Assembly: GCF_013782625.1 (NCBI RefSeq) | Contig: NZ_CP056199.1 | Span: 1,072,588-1,136,587 of the forward strand | DNA: 64,000 nucleotides | Direction: 5' to 3' | DNA from: Enterobacter sp. RHBSTW-00994 | GTDB taxonomy: Bacteria > Pseudomonadota > Gammaproteobacteria > Enterobacterales > Enterobacteriaceae | Notes under the pieces: generated by a model | What the model was told of the DNA's origin: nothing | The model's input: only the letters and a program-made list of their open reading frames with translations | Databases searched by the model: none | Shown here: piece after piece, positions 1 through 9,299 of the stretch | Layout: each line of letters starts with the position of its first letter | Numbering within the stretch: position 1 is the first letter of the stretch | Made by a program: the position numbers and the translations under genes

Positions 1-70
1 CAGAAAAAATTGTTGCTATCTGGCCTTTAAAATAGAATGTAAGGAGAAAATTTTTCTCTGTGAGGTGGGT

Positions 71-529
71 ATGTTAGATAAAATTGACCGCAAACTGCTT
101 TCATTGCTGCAAAATGACTGCACCCTCTCTTTGCAGGCTCTCGCGGATGCCGTTAATCTGACCACCACACCTTGCTGGAAGCGCCTCAAGAAGCTGGAAG
201 ATGACGGCATTTTACTGGGGCGCGTTGCGTTGCTGGATCCAGAAAAACTGGGGCTTGGACTGACGGCGTTTGTTCTGATAAAAACGCAGCACCACAGCAG
301 CGACTGGTATTGCCGCTTCGTGACGGTGGTGTCAGACATGCCGGAAGTGCTCGGTTTTTGGCGCATGGCCGGGGAATATGATTACCTGATGCGCGTGCAG
401 GTGGCCGATATGAAGCGGTACGATGACTTTTACAAGCGGCTGGTGAACAGTGTTCCGGGTTTGTCAGATGTCACCTCGAGTTTCGCCATGGAACAGATTA
501 AGTACACCACAGCATTACCCATTGAATAA
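71..529 (+). CDS. decR: DecR, Lrp/AsnC-family transcriptional regulator
   Basis: The 152-residue product is near-identical to E. coli DecR (YbaO), the cysteine-responsive activator of the cysteine-detoxification genes cyuPA. An N-terminal winged helix-turn-helix (about residues 3-60, with [13 protein letters not shown] in the recognition region) is followed by the RAM/AsnC ligand-binding domain (about 65-145). The ATG at 71 gives the family start [10 protein letters not shown]. An in-frame GTG six bases upstream lies inside the GAGGTGGG ribosome site, so it is unlikely to be the start. mdlA follows 51 bp downstream on the same strand; the E. coli target operon is not in this window. The assignment is by remembered family sequence and synteny. 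Confidence 0.95.
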   Translation: MLDKIDRKLLSLLQNDCTLSLQALADAVNLTTTPCWKRLKKLEDDGILLGRVALLDPEKLGLGLTAFVLIKTQHHSSDWYCRFVTVVSDMPEVLGFWRMAGEYDYLMRVQVADMKRYDDFYKRLVNSVPGLSDVTSSFAMEQIKYTTALPIE

Positions 530-580
530 ATTGAACAACTTACCGGCGTGGCCGGAGTTATACCTTCAGGAAAATACCGC

Positions 581-2353
581 GTGCGATTATTTGCCCAACT
601 AAGCTGGTACTTTCGTCGGGAATGGCAACGCTATCTCGGCGCAGTGGCCCTGCTTATTATCATTGCCATCCTGCAGTTGATCCCGCCTAAAGTGGTGGGA
701 TATGTCGTCGATGGCGTCACGGAACAGCATTACACCACCGCACGGGTGTTGATGTGGGTGGGCACGTTGGTGCTGACCGCCGTTGTTGTTTACCTGTTGC
801 GCTATGTCTGGCGTGTGTTGTTATTTGGTGCGTCCTACCAATTAGCCGTTGAGCTACGCGAAGATTTTTATCGCCAGTTGAGCCGCCAGCATCCGGAGTT
901 TTATCTTCGTCATCGCACGGGCGATCTCATTGCCCGTGCCACCAACGATGTTGACCGTGTAGTGTTTGCCGCCGGGGAAGGAGTATTAACACTGGTCGAC
1001 TCCCTGGTGATGGGATGCGCGGTATTGATTGTGATGTCCACTCAAATCAGCTGGCAACTGACGTTGCTGGCACTGCTCCCAATGCCCATTATGGCGTTGG
1101 CGATCAATCGTTACGGTGAAAAACTGCATGAGCGCTTCAAGCTGGCGCAGGCGGCTTTTTCATCACTGAACGACCGTACTCAGGAAAGTATGACCAGTAT
1201 TCGCATGATCAAAGCATTCGGTCTTGAGGACCGGCAGTCGGCGCTGTTTGCTGCTGATGCCGCCGATACGGGTGCGAAAAACATGCGGGTAGCGCGCATT
1301 GATGCGCGGTTCGATCCGACAATTTATATTGCCATTGGCATGGCTAACCTGCTGGCGATTGGTGGCGGGAGCTGGATGGTGGTGCAGGGCTCAATGACGC
1401 TCGGTCAGCTAACCAGTTTCGCGATGTACCTTGGGTTGATGATTTGGCCGATGCTGGCACTCGCATGGATGTTTAACATTGTTGAGCGCGGGAGTGCAGC
1501 TTACAGCCGTATCCGCGACATGCTGGCCGAAGCTCCGGTTGTTAACGACGGCAGCGAATCCGTTCCGGAAGGGCGTGGAGTTATAAAAGCGGACATTCGC
1601 GCTTTCGCCTATCCGCAAACCGCGCATCCGGTACTGGAGAACGTCAATTTTACGTTGCAACCGGGCCAGATGCTGGGCATTTGTGGTCCGACGGGCGCCG
1701 GGAAAAGTACGGTGTTGTCCCTGATTCAGCGTCATTTTGATGTGGGACAAGGGGATATTCGGTTCCACAATATTCCATTGACGAACCTTCTGCTGGATGG
1801 CTGGCGTAGCCGTCTGGCCGTGGTCAGCCAGACACCATTTTTATTCTCTGACACTGTCGCTAACAATATTGCCCTCGGTCACCCTGCGGCGACGCAGGAA
1901 GAGATTGAACATGTGGCGCGCTTAGCCAGCGTCCATGAGGACATTCTGCGTCTGCCACAGGGTTATGACACTGAAGTCGGCGAGCGTGGCGTAATGTTAT
2001 CCGGTGGTCAAAAACAACGTATTTCAATTGCCCGCGCACTGTTGCTGAACGCCGAAATCCTGATCCTTGATGATGCACTTTCGGCTGTTGATGGCCGTAC
2101 GGAGCATCAAATCCTGCATAACCTGCGCCAGTGGGGAGAAGGTCGGACGGTGATCATCAGTGCGCATCGTCTTTCGGCGCTGACGGAAGCTAACGAAATA
2201 CTGGTGATGCAGCACGGGCATATTGCTCAGCGTGGGCAGCATGATCAGCTTGCGGAACAACCGGGCTGGTATCGCGATATGTACCGCTATCAGCAACTGG
2301 AAGCGGCGCTGGATGATGCGCCAGAGCTGAATGAGGAGTCCGCAGATGCGTAA
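581..2353 (+). CDS. mdlA: MdlA, ABC exporter half-transporter
   Basis: This is a 590-residue half-transporter with an N-terminal six-helix exporter domain (about residues 15-310) and a C-terminal ATPase domain. Walker A is GPTGAGKST near residue 368, the signature LSGGQKQR is near 473, and Walker B is [11 protein letters not shown] chose the GTG at 581 because it gives the family start (M)[14 protein letters not shown] and has AGGA about 10 bases upstream; an in-frame GTG at 548 would add 11 atypical residues. The end overlaps mdlB by 8 bp, so the two are translationally coupled and probably form an inner-membrane heterodimer. The substrate is not established; the family is called multidrug-resistance-like. 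Confidence 0.94.
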   Translation: MRLFAQLSWYFRREWQRYLGAVALLIIIAILQLIPPKVVGYVVDGVTEQHYTTARVLMWVGTLVLTAVVVYLLRYVWRVLLFGASYQLAVELREDFYRQLSRQHPEFYLRHRTGDLIARATNDVDRVVFAAGEGVLTLVDSLVMGCAVLIVMSTQISWQLTLLALLPMPIMALAINRYGEKLHERFKLAQAAFSSLNDRTQESMTSIRMIKAFGLEDRQSALFAADAADTGAKNMRVARIDARFDPTIYIAIGMANLLAIGGGSWMVVQGSMTLGQLTSFAMYLGLMIWPMLALAWMFNIVERGSAAYSRIRDMLAEAPVVNDGSESVPEGRGVIKADIRAFAYPQTAHPVLENVNFTLQPGQMLGICGPTGAGKSTVLSLIQRHFDVGQGDIRFHNIPLTNLLLDGWRSRLAVVSQTPFLFSDTVANNIALGHPAATQEEIEHVARLASVHEDILRLPQGYDTEVGERGVMLSGGQKQRISIARALLLNAEILILDDALSAVDGRTEHQILHNLRQWGEGRTVIISAHRLSALTEANEILVMQHGHIAQRGQHDQLAEQPGWYRDMYRYQQLEAALDDAPELNEESADA

Positions 2354-4127
2354 CTTTGGACAGCTGTGGCCCACTTTGAAGCGCCTGCTGGCTTATGGCT
2401 CACCGTGGCGAAAACCCCTGTCTATTGCGGTGGTGATGCTCTGGATCGCGGCGATTGCTGAAGTGACTGGCCCGCTGCTTATTAGCTATTTCATCGATAA
2501 TATGGTCGCCAAACGATATCTGCCATTAGGGCTGGTGGCCGGTCTGGGCGTTGCTTACGTTGGATTGCAATTGCTGGCGGCCTCGCTGCATTACGCGCAG
2601 TCATTGCTCTTTAACCGGGCTGCTGTCGGCGTAGTGCAACAGCTCCGTACTGATGTGATGGATGCTGCGCTGCGCCAGCCGCTGAGTGAGTTCGATACGC
2701 AGCCTGTCGGACAGGTGATCTCGCGGGTGACGAATGATACTGAAGTTATTCGCGATCTCTACGTCACCGTGGTGGCAACGGTACTGCGTAGCGCAGCGTT
2801 GATTGGCGCGATGTTGGTAGCGATGTTCAGCCTCGACTGGCGCATGGCGCTGGTGGCGATCACTATCTTCCCGGCCGTCATGATTGTGATGATTATCTAT
2901 CAGCGTTACAGCACGCCCATTGTTCGCCGCGTGCGGGCCTACCTGGCGGATATTAATGATGGTTTTAACGAAGTCATTAATGGTATGAGCGTTATCCAGC
3001 AGTTCCGTCAGCAGGCGCGGTTTGGGGAGCGGATGGGAGAGGCCAGTCGCTCTCACTATATGGCACGTATGCAAACGCTGCGGCTGGATGGCTTCTTGTT
3101 GCGTCCACTGTTGAGCCTCTTTTCGGCGCTGGTACTCTGCGGCCTGCTGATGCTGTTCGGCTTCACGTCGGGCGGAACGATTGAAGTGGGGGTGTTGTAT
3201 GCCTTTATTAGCTACCTGGGGCGCCTTAACGAACCGCTGATTGAACTCACGACGCAGCAATCTATGTTGCAGCAGGCAGTTGTTGCGGGCGAGCGCGTTT
3301 TTGAACTGATGGACCGTCCTCGCCAGACCTACGGTAATGATGATCGTAGCCTGCAAAGCGGCGCAATCGCGTTTGATAATGTCTCCTTTGCTTATCGTGA
3401 AGATCGGCTGGTTTTGCAGGACATCAGCCTCGATGTCCCGTCACGTGGTTTCGTGGCGCTGGTCGGGCATACCGGTAGCGGGAAAAGTACACTCGCCAGT
3501 TTGTTGATGGGGTATTACCCGCTCACAAAAGGTGAAATCCGTCTGGATGGACGACCTCTCTCGACCCTAAGTCACGATGTATTACGTAAAGGCGTTGCGA
3601 TGGTTCAGCAGGATCCCGTTGTGTTGGCTGACACGTTTTATGCAAACGTAACGCTGGGGCGACCGTTTACCGAAGCGCAAGTCTGGGACGTGCTGGAAAA
3701 AGTACAGTTGGCTGATCTGGCGCGAGGGCTGAGCGAGGGGATCAACACCAAACTGGGTGAACAGGGTAATAACCTGTCCGTTGGGCAGAAACAGCTATTG
3801 GCCCTGGCGCGAGTCCTGATTGAGACACCGCAGATCCTGATCCTGGATGAAGCGACGGCGAGTATTGATTCCGGCACGGAGCAGGCGATCCAGCAAGCGC
3901 TTGCCGCGGTGCGAGACCATACGACATTGGTGGTAATTGCGCACCGGCTTTCGACGATCGTTGATGCGGATACCATTCTGGTGCTACATCGTGGCCAGGC
4001 CGTTGAGCGTGGGACACACAGGCAGTTGCTGGAAGCGAAAGGGCGTTACTGGCAGATGTACCAGCTCCAGCTGGCGGGTGAAGAACTGGCTGCCAGCGCG
4101 CGCGAAGAAGAGACATTAAGCGCCTGA
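2346..4127 (+). CDS. mdlB: MdlB, ABC exporter half-transporter
   Basis: The 593-residue partner of MdlA has an N-terminal membrane domain and an ATPase domain with Walker [10 protein letters not shown] near residue 373. Its signature is LSVGQKQ, not the canonical LSGGQ, a degeneracy often seen in one half of heterodimeric exporters. Walker B is [10 protein letters not shown]. The ATG at 2346 sits 6-8 bases after GAGGAG and gives [18 protein letters not shown], the E. coli length. An upstream in-frame ATG at 2331 overlaps the ribosome site and was not used. The gene overlaps mdlA by 8 bp and ends 253 bp before glnK, with a hairpin terminator between. Confidence 0.94.
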   Translation: MRNFGQLWPTLKRLLAYGSPWRKPLSIAVVMLWIAAIAEVTGPLLISYFIDNMVAKRYLPLGLVAGLGVAYVGLQLLAASLHYAQSLLFNRAAVGVVQQLRTDVMDAALRQPLSEFDTQPVGQVISRVTNDTEVIRDLYVTVVATVLRSAALIGAMLVAMFSLDWRMALVAITIFPAVMIVMIIYQRYSTPIVRRVRAYLADINDGFNEVINGMSVIQQFRQQARFGERMGEASRSHYMARMQTLRLDGFLLRPLLSLFSALVLCGLLMLFGFTSGGTIEVGVLYAFISYLGRLNEPLIELTTQQSMLQQAVVAGERVFELMDRPRQTYGNDDRSLQSGAIAFDNVSFAYREDRLVLQDISLDVPSRGFVALVGHTGSGKSTLASLLMGYYPLTKGEIRLDGRPLSTLSHDVLRKGVAMVQQDPVVLADTFYANVTLGRPFTEAQVWDVLEKVQLADLARGLSEGINTKLGEQGNNLSVGQKQLLALARVLIETPQILILDEATASIDSGTEQAIQQALAAVRDHTTLVVIAHRLSTIVDADTILVLHRGQAVERGTHRQLLEAKGRYWQMYQLQLAGEELAASAREEETLSA

Positions 4128-4144
4128 TGCACCAAAATCAGGCA
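4128..4144 (+). promoter_or_regulatory. Candidate NtrC-binding site (distal)
   Basis: The 17 bases begin TGCACCA and end AGGCA, matching most of the dyad TGCACCA-N3-TGGTGCA, with the left half perfect and the right half degraded. The site lies directly after the mdlB stop codon, about 185 bp upstream of the glnK sigma-54 promoter. That is a normal distance for an NtrC enhancer. It is weaker than the proximal site. Confidence 0.5.
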
Positions 4145-4181
4145 ACACACTAACAGTCACTGCTGTTGGTGCAAAACATAA

Positions 4182-4213
4182 ACGCACCTTGCACTGTCAT
4201 GGTGCGTTTTTTT
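4182..4213 (+). terminator. Rho-independent terminator of mdlAB
   Basis: ACGCACC pairs with GGTGCGT across a 12-base loop and is followed by eight T residues. It ends the mdlAB transcript. Most of the hairpin coincides with the proximal NtrC site. Confidence 0.7.
4190..4206 (+). promoter_or_regulatory. NtrC-binding site upstream of glnK
   Basis: TGCACTGTCATGGTGCG matches the NtrC dyad TGCAC(C/T)-N5-GGTGCA at nearly every conserved position. It is centred about 140 bp upstream of the expected glnK transcription start, as for a sigma-54 enhancer. It lies inside the mdlAB terminator hairpin. Confidence 0.8.
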
Positions 4214-4310
4214 TCACCGGTTCTTATTCTGCGGGATTTTGCCCCTTTTTAGTCCTGCTTTTCCCCTTCATACATGGGCCTGGCATCTAAATTTTCATTT
4301 TTTCTCATTC

Positions 4311-4326
4311 TGGCACACCCCTTGCA
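4311..4326 (+). promoter_or_regulatory. Sigma-54 (-24/-12) promoter of glnK-amtB
   Basis: TGGCAC-ACCCC-TTGCA matches the RpoN consensus TGGCAC-N5-TTGCA exactly. Transcription should start near 4337, about 44 bases before the glnK start codon. Confidence 0.92.
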
Positions 4327-4380
4327 ATATCTCATACGTGTTAGCTGCGGCCATTACCGAATTCTGACTGGAGGGGATAT

Positions 4381-4719
4381 ATGAAGCTGGTTACGGTGGT
4401 AATCAAACCATTCAAACTTGAAGACGTTCGCGAAGCGCTCTCTTCAATGGGTATTCAGGGGCTGACGGTCACCGAAGTGAAAGGCTTTGGTCGTCAGAAG
4501 GGTCATGCTGAGCTGTACCGTGGTGCGGAATACAGCGTCAACTTCCTGCCAAAAGTGAAGATTGATGTGGCTATCGCTGACGATCAGCTTGATGAAGTGA
4601 TTGATGTAGTCAGCAAAGCGGCCTACACCGGCAAAATTGGCGACGGCAAAATATTCGTTGCCGAGTTGCAGCGCGTCATTCGCATCCGTACGGGTGAAGC
4701 TGACGAAGCGGCACTGTAA
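4381..4719 (+). CDS. glnK: GlnK, PII nitrogen signal-transduction protein
   Basis: This 112-residue trimeric PII protein senses ATP/ADP and 2-oxoglutarate and plugs the AmtB ammonium channel when nitrogen is plentiful. Tyr51 in the T-loop (ELYRGAEYSVNF) is the uridylylation site of the family, and the B-loop TGKIGDGKIF is intact. Start choice is supported by a strong GGAGGGG site 4-10 bases upstream. Asn54 and Asp64-region residues fit GlnK rather than GlnB, as does the linkage to amtB 35 bp downstream. Expression is expected from the sigma-54/NtrC elements upstream, so under nitrogen limitation. Confidence 0.97.
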   Translation: MKLVTVVIKPFKLEDVREALSSMGIQGLTVTEVKGFGRQKGHAELYRGAEYSVNFLPKVKIDVAIADDQLDEVIDVVSKAAYTGKIGDGKIFVAELQRVIRIRTGEADEAAL

Positions 4720-4754
4720 GTAACTCCTGGCACACAGTGATAGGGATCGAGAAA

Positions 4755-6041
4755 ATGAAGAAAGCAACAATCAAAACGGGTCTGGGGTCGCTGGCACTGC
4801 TGCCGGGCCTGGCGATGGCGGCCCCTGCGGTGGTAGACAAAGCCGATAACGCCTTTATGATGATCTGCACCGCACTGGTGCTGTTCATGACTATTCCGGG
4901 TATTGCACTGTTTTACGGCGGCCTGATCCGCGGTAAAAACGTCCTCTCCATGCTAACGCAGGTCGCAGTGACATTCGCGCTGGTGTGTGTGTTGTGGGTG
5001 GTATACGGCTACTCACTGGCGTTCGGTGAAGGCAATGCCTTCTTCGGCAACTTTAACTGGGTAATGCTTAAGAATATCGAGCTGACCGCCTTGATGGGCA
5101 GCTTCTATCAGTACATCCACGTTGCTTTCCAGGGCTCTTTTGCCTGTATTACGGTGGGACTGATTGTTGGTGCGCTGGCCGAGCGTATTCGTTTCTCCGC
5201 GGTGCTGATTTTCGTGGTGGTTTGGCTGACGCTTTCTTATGTGCCGATTGCACATATGGTCTGGGGTGGCGGTCTGTTGGCCTCTCACGGCGCGCTGGAC
5301 TTTGCGGGCGGTACGGTTGTGCACATTAACGCGGCCGTTGCGGGTCTTGTGGGCGCATACCTGATTGGCAAACGTGTGGGCTTTGGTAAAGAAGCCTTCA
5401 AACCGCACAACCTGCCAATGGTGTTTACCGGCACAGCTATTCTCTACTTCGGCTGGTTCGGCTTCAACGCCGGTTCAGCAAGTGCAGCGAACGAAATTGC
5501 CGCTCTGGCCTTTGTGAACACCGTTATTGCAACGGCGGGCGCTATTCTCTCCTGGGTATTTGGTGAGTGGGTTGTTCGCGGTAAACCTTCACTACTGGGC
5601 GCATGTTCTGGTGCGATTGCGGGCCTGGTCGGTATCACTCCAGCCTGTGGTTATGTCGGTGTCGGCGGCGCGTTGCTGGTCGGTATCGTGTCTGGTCTGG
5701 CCGGTCTGTGGGGGGTTACAGCCCTGAAACGTGTTCTGCGCGTTGATGACCCTTGCGATGTGTTTGGTGTTCACGGTGTGTGCGGTATCATCGGCTGTAT
5801 CATGACAGGTATCTTTGCGGCGAAATCACTGGGTGGTGTGGGCTACGCAGAGGGTGTCACCATGGCTCACCAGGTTCTGGTGCAACTCGAAAGTATCGCC
5901 ATCACGGTAGTGTGGTCTGGTGTGGTTGCGTTCATTGGTTACAAACTGGCGGACATGACCGTTGGACTGCGTGTCCCGGAAGAGCAGGAACGCGAAGGTC
6001 TGGATGTCAACAGCCATGGCGAGAATGCCTATAACGCCTGA
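4755..6041 (+). CDS. amtB: AmtB, ammonium channel
   Basis: AmtB is the trimeric inner-membrane ammonium transporter. The precursor has 428 residues, with a 22-residue signal peptide ending AMA before APAVVDKADNAF, then 11 membrane segments. The twin pore histidines are visible in IAHMVWGGG and FGVHGVCG, and the Phe gate residues are conserved. The ATG at 4755 gives the family start MKKATIKTG; a GTG-initiated extension from 4737 adds six atypical residues. It is co-transcribed with glnK, its regulator, and followed by a strong terminator. Confidence 0.96.
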   Translation: MKKATIKTGLGSLALLPGLAMAAPAVVDKADNAFMMICTALVLFMTIPGIALFYGGLIRGKNVLSMLTQVAVTFALVCVLWVVYGYSLAFGEGNAFFGNFNWVMLKNIELTALMGSFYQYIHVAFQGSFACITVGLIVGALAERIRFSAVLIFVVVWLTLSYVPIAHMVWGGGLLASHGALDFAGGTVVHINAAVAGLVGAYLIGKRVGFGKEAFKPHNLPMVFTGTAILYFGWFGFNAGSASAANEIAALAFVNTVIATAGAILSWVFGEWVVRGKPSLLGACSGAIAGLVGITPACGYVGVGGALLVGIVSGLAGLWGVTALKRVLRVDDPCDVFGVHGVCGIIGCIMTGIFAAKSLGGVGYAEGVTMAHQVLVQLESIAITVVWSGVVAFIGYKLADMTVGLRVPEEQEREGLDVNSHGENAYNA

Positions 6042-6075
6042 TTGCAATGAGTTTCTCCTGTAGCAAGTAGCAAGA

Positions 6076-6103
6076 AAAAGCCTCCCATTGGGAGGCTTTT
6101 TTT
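6076..6103 (+). terminator. Rho-independent terminator of glnK-amtB
   Basis: GCCTCCC and GGGAGGC pair across a three-base loop (ATT), flanked by an A run upstream and seven T residues downstream. The A/T flanks would let it also stop tesB transcription from the opposite strand. Confidence 0.9.
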
Positions 6104-6144
6104 ATCCTCTCGTGTGAGAGAGCATCAGTCTTCGCGAGGCAGGG

Positions 6145-7005
6145 TTAACCCCGATTACGCATAACGCCTTCCTGAACCGTCGAGGCCACCAGTACGCCAT
6201 CTTGCGTATAGAATTCACCGCGGACAAACCCGCGAGCGCTGGATGCAGAGGTGCTCTCAACGCTGTAAAGCAGCCACTCATTCATATCAAACGGACGATG
6301 GAACCACATGGAGTGATCGATAGTGGCGACTTGCATACCTTTCTCCAGGAACCCGACACCATGCGGCTGAAGAGCAACCGGGAGGAAGTTAAAGTCAGAG
6401 GCATAACCCAGCAGGTACTGGTGAACACGAAAGTCCGCAGGCACAGTACCGTTTGCACGCATCCACACCTGGCGTTTTGGTTCAGCCGTGTGGCCTTTCA
6501 TCGGGTTATGGAACTCGACCGGGCGGATCTCCAGCGGTTTATCGCAAAGGAATTTCTCTTTCATCTGAGGCGGCAGAAGATGCGTCAGTGCGCGCGCAAT
6601 ATCCGTTTCGGATTTCAGGTCATCCGGTGCTGGCGCAGGAGGCATCTCTTTTTGGTGTTCATAACCCGTCTCAGGAGCCTGGAAGGAAGCGGTCATGTAA
6701 AAAATCGGCTTACCATGCTGTATTGCTGACACCCGGCGCGCGCTAAAACTGTTGCCATCACGCAGTACCTCAACGTCGTAAACAATCGGTTTAGCGCTGT
6801 CTCCTGGACGCAGGAAATAGCTGTGAAACGAGTGCACCAGACGGTCTGCAGGCACGGTCTCTTTAGCTGCGTAGAGTGCTTGCCCCACGACTTGTCCACC
6901 GAAAACCTGCCGTAATCCCAGGTCTTCGCTTTGCCCGCGAAAGAGTCCTTCCTCTATTTTTTCCAGATTCAGTAATGTCAGCAGATTGTTTAGTGCCAGA
7001 CTCAT
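6145..7005 (-). CDS. tesB: TesB, acyl-CoA thioesterase II
   Basis: The 286-residue tandem hot-dog thioesterase hydrolyses medium- and long-chain acyl-CoAs in the cytoplasm. Family motifs include [24 protein letters not shown] near the N-terminus and [13 protein letters not shown] around the catalytic Asp of the second domain. The start at 7005 gives [20 protein letters not shown], matching the E. coli length; the 36 codons upstream are not family-like. It is convergent with amtB and divergent from ybaY. Confidence 0.95.
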   Translation of the reverse strand: MSLALNNLLTLLNLEKIEEGLFRGQSEDLGLRQVFGGQVVGQALYAAKETVPADRLVHSFHSYFLRPGDSAKPIVYDVEVLRDGNSFSARRVSAIQHGKPIFYMTASFQAPETGYEHQKEMPPAPAPDDLKSETDIARALTHLLPPQMKEKFLCDKPLEIRPVEFHNPMKGHTAEPKRQVWMRANGTVPADFRVHQYLLGYASDFNFLPVALQPHGVGFLEKGMQVATIDHSMWFHRPFDMNEWLLYSVESTSASSARGFVRGEFYTQDGVLVASTVQEGVMRNRG

Positions 7006-7211
7006 AGTTGTCCTCAATATAAACGCCGTAGCGAAAGATAAGCAGAGTATAACGCAGAAATGAAAGTGGTCCGATGGGTAGAATAATCTGAATATCAAGC
7101 CAAAATTAGGCATTAATAGGTGATGTGTGCCACACTTGTTTACGTTATCTAAATGTTAACGACATCGGATGGGATCGATCCCGTCGATGCATTGATGATA
7201 AGGAGACTTCA

Positions 7212-7703
7212 ATGAAACTCGTGCACATGTTAAGTGGTTTAGCGGTAGCGGTTGCCCTGTCTGCCTGTGCAGGTAAAAGTGCCGACACCCAGACGCCAGC
7301 GCCAAACCCGTATACTGCGGATGCTCTTGGGCAGCAAGCCACTCAGCAGCCAAGTGTTTCTGGTACGGTATGGATCCGTCAGAAAGTAGCCTTACCGCCT
7401 GATGCGGTGTTAACCGTTACCCTGTCAGATGCTTCCCTGGCTGACGCGCCATCCAAAGTGCTGTCACAGAAAGCCGTTCGTACTGAAGGAAAGCAAGCCC
7501 CGTTCAGCTTTGCGCTTCCGTATAACCCCGCAGAGATTCAGCCTAATGCGCGGATCTTGCTGAGTGCGGCGGTGACCATCAACGGTAAATTGACCTTTAT
7601 TACCGATACGGTGCAGGAAGTGATTAACCACGGTGGGACGAAGGCAGACCTGAGTCTGGTTCCAGTTCAACAAACTGCAGTACCTGCAGCCACACAGCCT
7701 TAA
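7212..7703 (+). CDS. ybaY: YbaY, YbaY-family lipoprotein
   Basis: The 163-residue precursor has a lipoprotein signal with the lipobox LSAC, placing the lipidated cysteine at residue 19. The body (VSGTVWIRQKVALPPDAVLTVTLSDASLADAPSKV) is the conserved YbaY/YscW-type beta-sandwich domain. E. coli YbaY is 190 residues; this copy lacks most of the low-complexity Ser/Thr/Pro tail. AAGGAG lies nine bases before the ATG at 7212; an in-frame upstream start at 7125 is not supported. The molecular function is unknown. Confidence 0.9.
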   Translation: MKLVHMLSGLAVAVALSACAGKSADTQTPAPNPYTADALGQQATQQPSVSGTVWIRQKVALPPDAVLTVTLSDASLADAPSKVLSQKAVRTEGKQAPFSFALPYNPAEIQPNARILLSAAVTINGKLTFITDTVQEVINHGGTKADLSLVPVQQTAVPAATQP

Positions 7704-7718
7704 GTGCTCTCTCTCAGT

Positions 7719-7740
7719 GCCCTCTCCAGCAGGAGAGGGC
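7719..7740. terminator. Bidirectional hairpin between ybaY and atl
   Basis: GCCCTCTCC and GGAGAGGGC pair perfectly across the loop AGCA in the short gap between two convergent genes. It belongs to the CCCTCTCC-type palindromes seen elsewhere in this window. There is no strong T tract, so termination efficiency is uncertain. Confidence 0.6.
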
Positions 7741-7747
7741 ATCCGTT

Positions 7748-8059
7748 CTAGTAAACCCAGCGATATTTCTGTAAATCGATCTTCCCTGAGCCTGAAACCT
7801 GTACCCCTTCGGTGAGCAACGCCTGACGCTGACGTTGTAAATCCGGCCCTGTGAGGGAGATGGTTCCATGACGATTCACCACCCGATACCAGGGGAGCGT
7901 ACTGCCTTCTGGTAAACGCTTAAGTACGCCGCCGACCTGTCGGGCCGCGCGTGGTGAGCCCGCCAGGCGTGCAACGTCACCGTAAGTGGTGACAAATCCC
8001 TCGGGAATAGAGGCCACAATTTGCCATACGCGTTGCGGGAAAGTGTCGTGTTCGTCCAT
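7748..8059 (-). CDS. atl: Alkyltransferase-like protein Atl (YbaZ)
   Basis: This 103-residue protein belongs to the O6-alkylguanine-DNA alkyltransferase-like family. These proteins bind alkylated guanine and flag it for nucleotide excision repair but cannot remove the alkyl group. The helix-turn-helix with the Arg finger is SPRAARQVGGVLKRL. The active-site motif reads LPWYRVVNRHG, where true transferases have PCHR, so the acceptor Cys is missing as expected. E. coli Atl has PWHRV, so Tyr replaces His here. The protein lacks the N-terminal extension annotated in E. coli. Its start codon directly abuts the stop of the upstream GNAT gene. Confidence 0.92.
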   Translation of the reverse strand: MDEHDTFPQRVWQIVASIPEGFVTTYGDVARLAGSPRAARQVGGVLKRLPEGSTLPWYRVVNRHGTISLTGPDLQRQRQALLTEGVQVSGSGKIDLQKYRWVY

Positions 8060-8503
8060 TTATTGCTCCTGCCGGGACTTTTCAAGCCGGATATCTCCCT
8101 CACCGACATCCTGTGCATGTTTCCAGCCCAGGCGACGGTAAAATCCCGCTGCTCGTGTGTTTTTACCGGTTTCAAGCCAGATAAGCGGGTTGTCCCTGAA
8201 CAGAGCCTGTTCCGCAGCGTGTACCAGTTTTTTCCCCAGGCCTTGCCCTTCATAGTGAGGAAGAACGAATGCCGCAAACAGACAACCATCTTCAGGAAGG
8301 ATCATTGAAAACCCGACAACATGCTGATTCTCGGTAGCGACCCAGGCGCATTCTGACGCCTCAATCATGCTACAAACGGTTGCTTCCGTTATTCCGAGCG
8401 CTTGCATCTCTTCATATGTCATGGCGTTTTCGGTCACCGACGTACGGACAGCGAACAATCCCGGAACATCTTCAGGCATGGCTGGTCTAATTTTGAGTAT
8501 CAT
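8060..8503 (-). CDS. GNAT-family N-acetyltransferase
   Basis: The 147-residue protein is a single GNAT domain. The acetyl-CoA-binding motif A is visible as FVLPHYEGQGLGKKLVHAAEQ (Q/R-x-x-G-x-G/A), followed by LETGKNTRAAGFYRRLGWK, the usual motif B region. I chose the ATG at 8503 (MILKIRPAMPEDV), preceded by GGAAGAGACG, rather than the start at 8575. The stop codon touches the atl start, so the two are co-transcribed. The substrate cannot be read from the sequence. Confidence 0.85.
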   Translation of the reverse strand: MILKIRPAMPEDVPGLFAVRTSVTENAMTYEEMQALGITEATVCSMIEASECAWVATENQHVVGFSMILPEDGCLFAAFVLPHYEGQGLGKKLVHAAEQALFRDNPLIWLETGKNTRAAGFYRRLGWKHAQDVGEGDIRLEKSRQEQ

Positions 8504-8601
8504 CGTCGTCTCTTCCTTGTGCGATCTGCAATGTGAAACGGAGATAATACCTGATAGATCGCGCACTTTGCGCAATAAACCATCATACGGTCGCGGTTAA
8601 C

Positions 8602-8630
8602 TTGCAATTGCGATCCTGTGCAGGGATAAT
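8602..8630 (+). promoter_or_regulatory. Sigma-70 promoter of ffs
   Basis: TTGCAA and GATAAT are separated by 17 bp. The expected start near 8637 leaves a leader of about 26 bases before mature 4.5S RNA, in line with the 5' leader removed by RNase P in E. coli. The region after the -10 box is G/C-rich, as in growth-rate-controlled stable RNA promoters. Confidence 0.75.
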
Positions 8631-8662
8631 GCGCCAGCGCGTTGGTTAACAACGCTCTCAAT

Positions 8663-8776
8663 GGGGGCTCTGTTGGTTCTCCCGCAACACTACTCTGTTT
8701 ACCAGGTCAGATCCGGAAGGAAGCAGCCAAGGCAGATGACGTGTGTGCCGGGATGTAGCTGGCAGGGCCCCCACCC
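8663..8776 (+). ncRNA. ffs: 4.5S RNA of the signal recognition particle
   Basis: This 114-base gene matches E. coli 4.5S RNA almost base for base. The terminal helix GGGGGCTCTG / CAGGGCCCCC closes a long hairpin, and the Ffh-binding apical region contains CAGGTCAGATCCGGAAGGAA with the GGAA tetraloop. The RNA binds Ffh to target nascent membrane proteins to FtsY. The ORF that spans it is not a gene. Confidence 0.97.
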
Positions 8777-9047
8777 ATTTGTGCTCTCCTTGACGTTTCC
8801 TACGCTTCGTACGACCTGTACCTCTCTACGCCAACGACCTTATTCCACAGTAATCAAAAGGTAATAAGCGTGATATGTAATATATCATTCATCCAGATGA
8901 AATATTTTTGTCATAAACCTGTAATAATAGACTGGCATTTTATTATTGGGCATTTTCTCCTTGTTATAAGTAAAAAATATATATCTGGATTACAATGTTA
9001 ACTTCGTGTATTAAATAAAGAACTTATTCCGAAGGGATGTGACGATC

Positions 9048-9299
9048 ATGGTTACTGCGGTATTAAACGTTAAAATTGATGAAGCGCTAAAAGAAAGACT
9101 TCGCCATTACGCAGAAGTGAATAATGAGAATTTAAGCGTAACCACCGAGAAATTGCTGCTGTTGGCATTTGAAACAGTAGAAGAGGCGGGAGTATCGGAA
9201 GAGGATATTGATAATCAGCATACGGAAGAAGAGAGCGTAACTCCTTTTACTCCTAAAGAAATCAAAGCTCTACGTAAACTTCTGAAGAAGAGAAAATGA
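9048..9299 (+). CDS. Small ribbon-helix-helix-like protein, first gene of a two-gene unit
   Basis: I do not recognise this 83-residue protein by name. Residues 1-45 look like a ribbon-helix-helix DNA-binding fold: a short beta-strand (TAVLNVKID), a charged helix (EALKERLRHYAEVNN), then a second helix after ENLSVTTEKLLLLAF. Such folds occur in RelB/DinJ/CopG-type antitoxins and small repressors. The middle is acidic and the C-terminus is very basic (KALRKLLKKRK). I chose the ATG at 9048, ten bases after GAAGGGA; a GTG at 9039 is too close to that site. It overlaps the next gene by four bases (ATGA). The surrounding DNA is more A/T-rich than its neighbours, suggesting acquisition. An antitoxin-like role is only an inference. 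Confidence 0.7.
   Translation: MVTAVLNVKIDEALKERLRHYAEVNNENLSVTTEKLLLLAFETVEEAGVSEEDIDNQHTEEESVTPFTPKEIKALRKLLKKRK

Noticed and set aside
8661-8864. 67-codon ORF over the ffs region
   Set aside because: Its first half is the 4.5S RNA sequence, whose structure is fully explained by the RNA gene.
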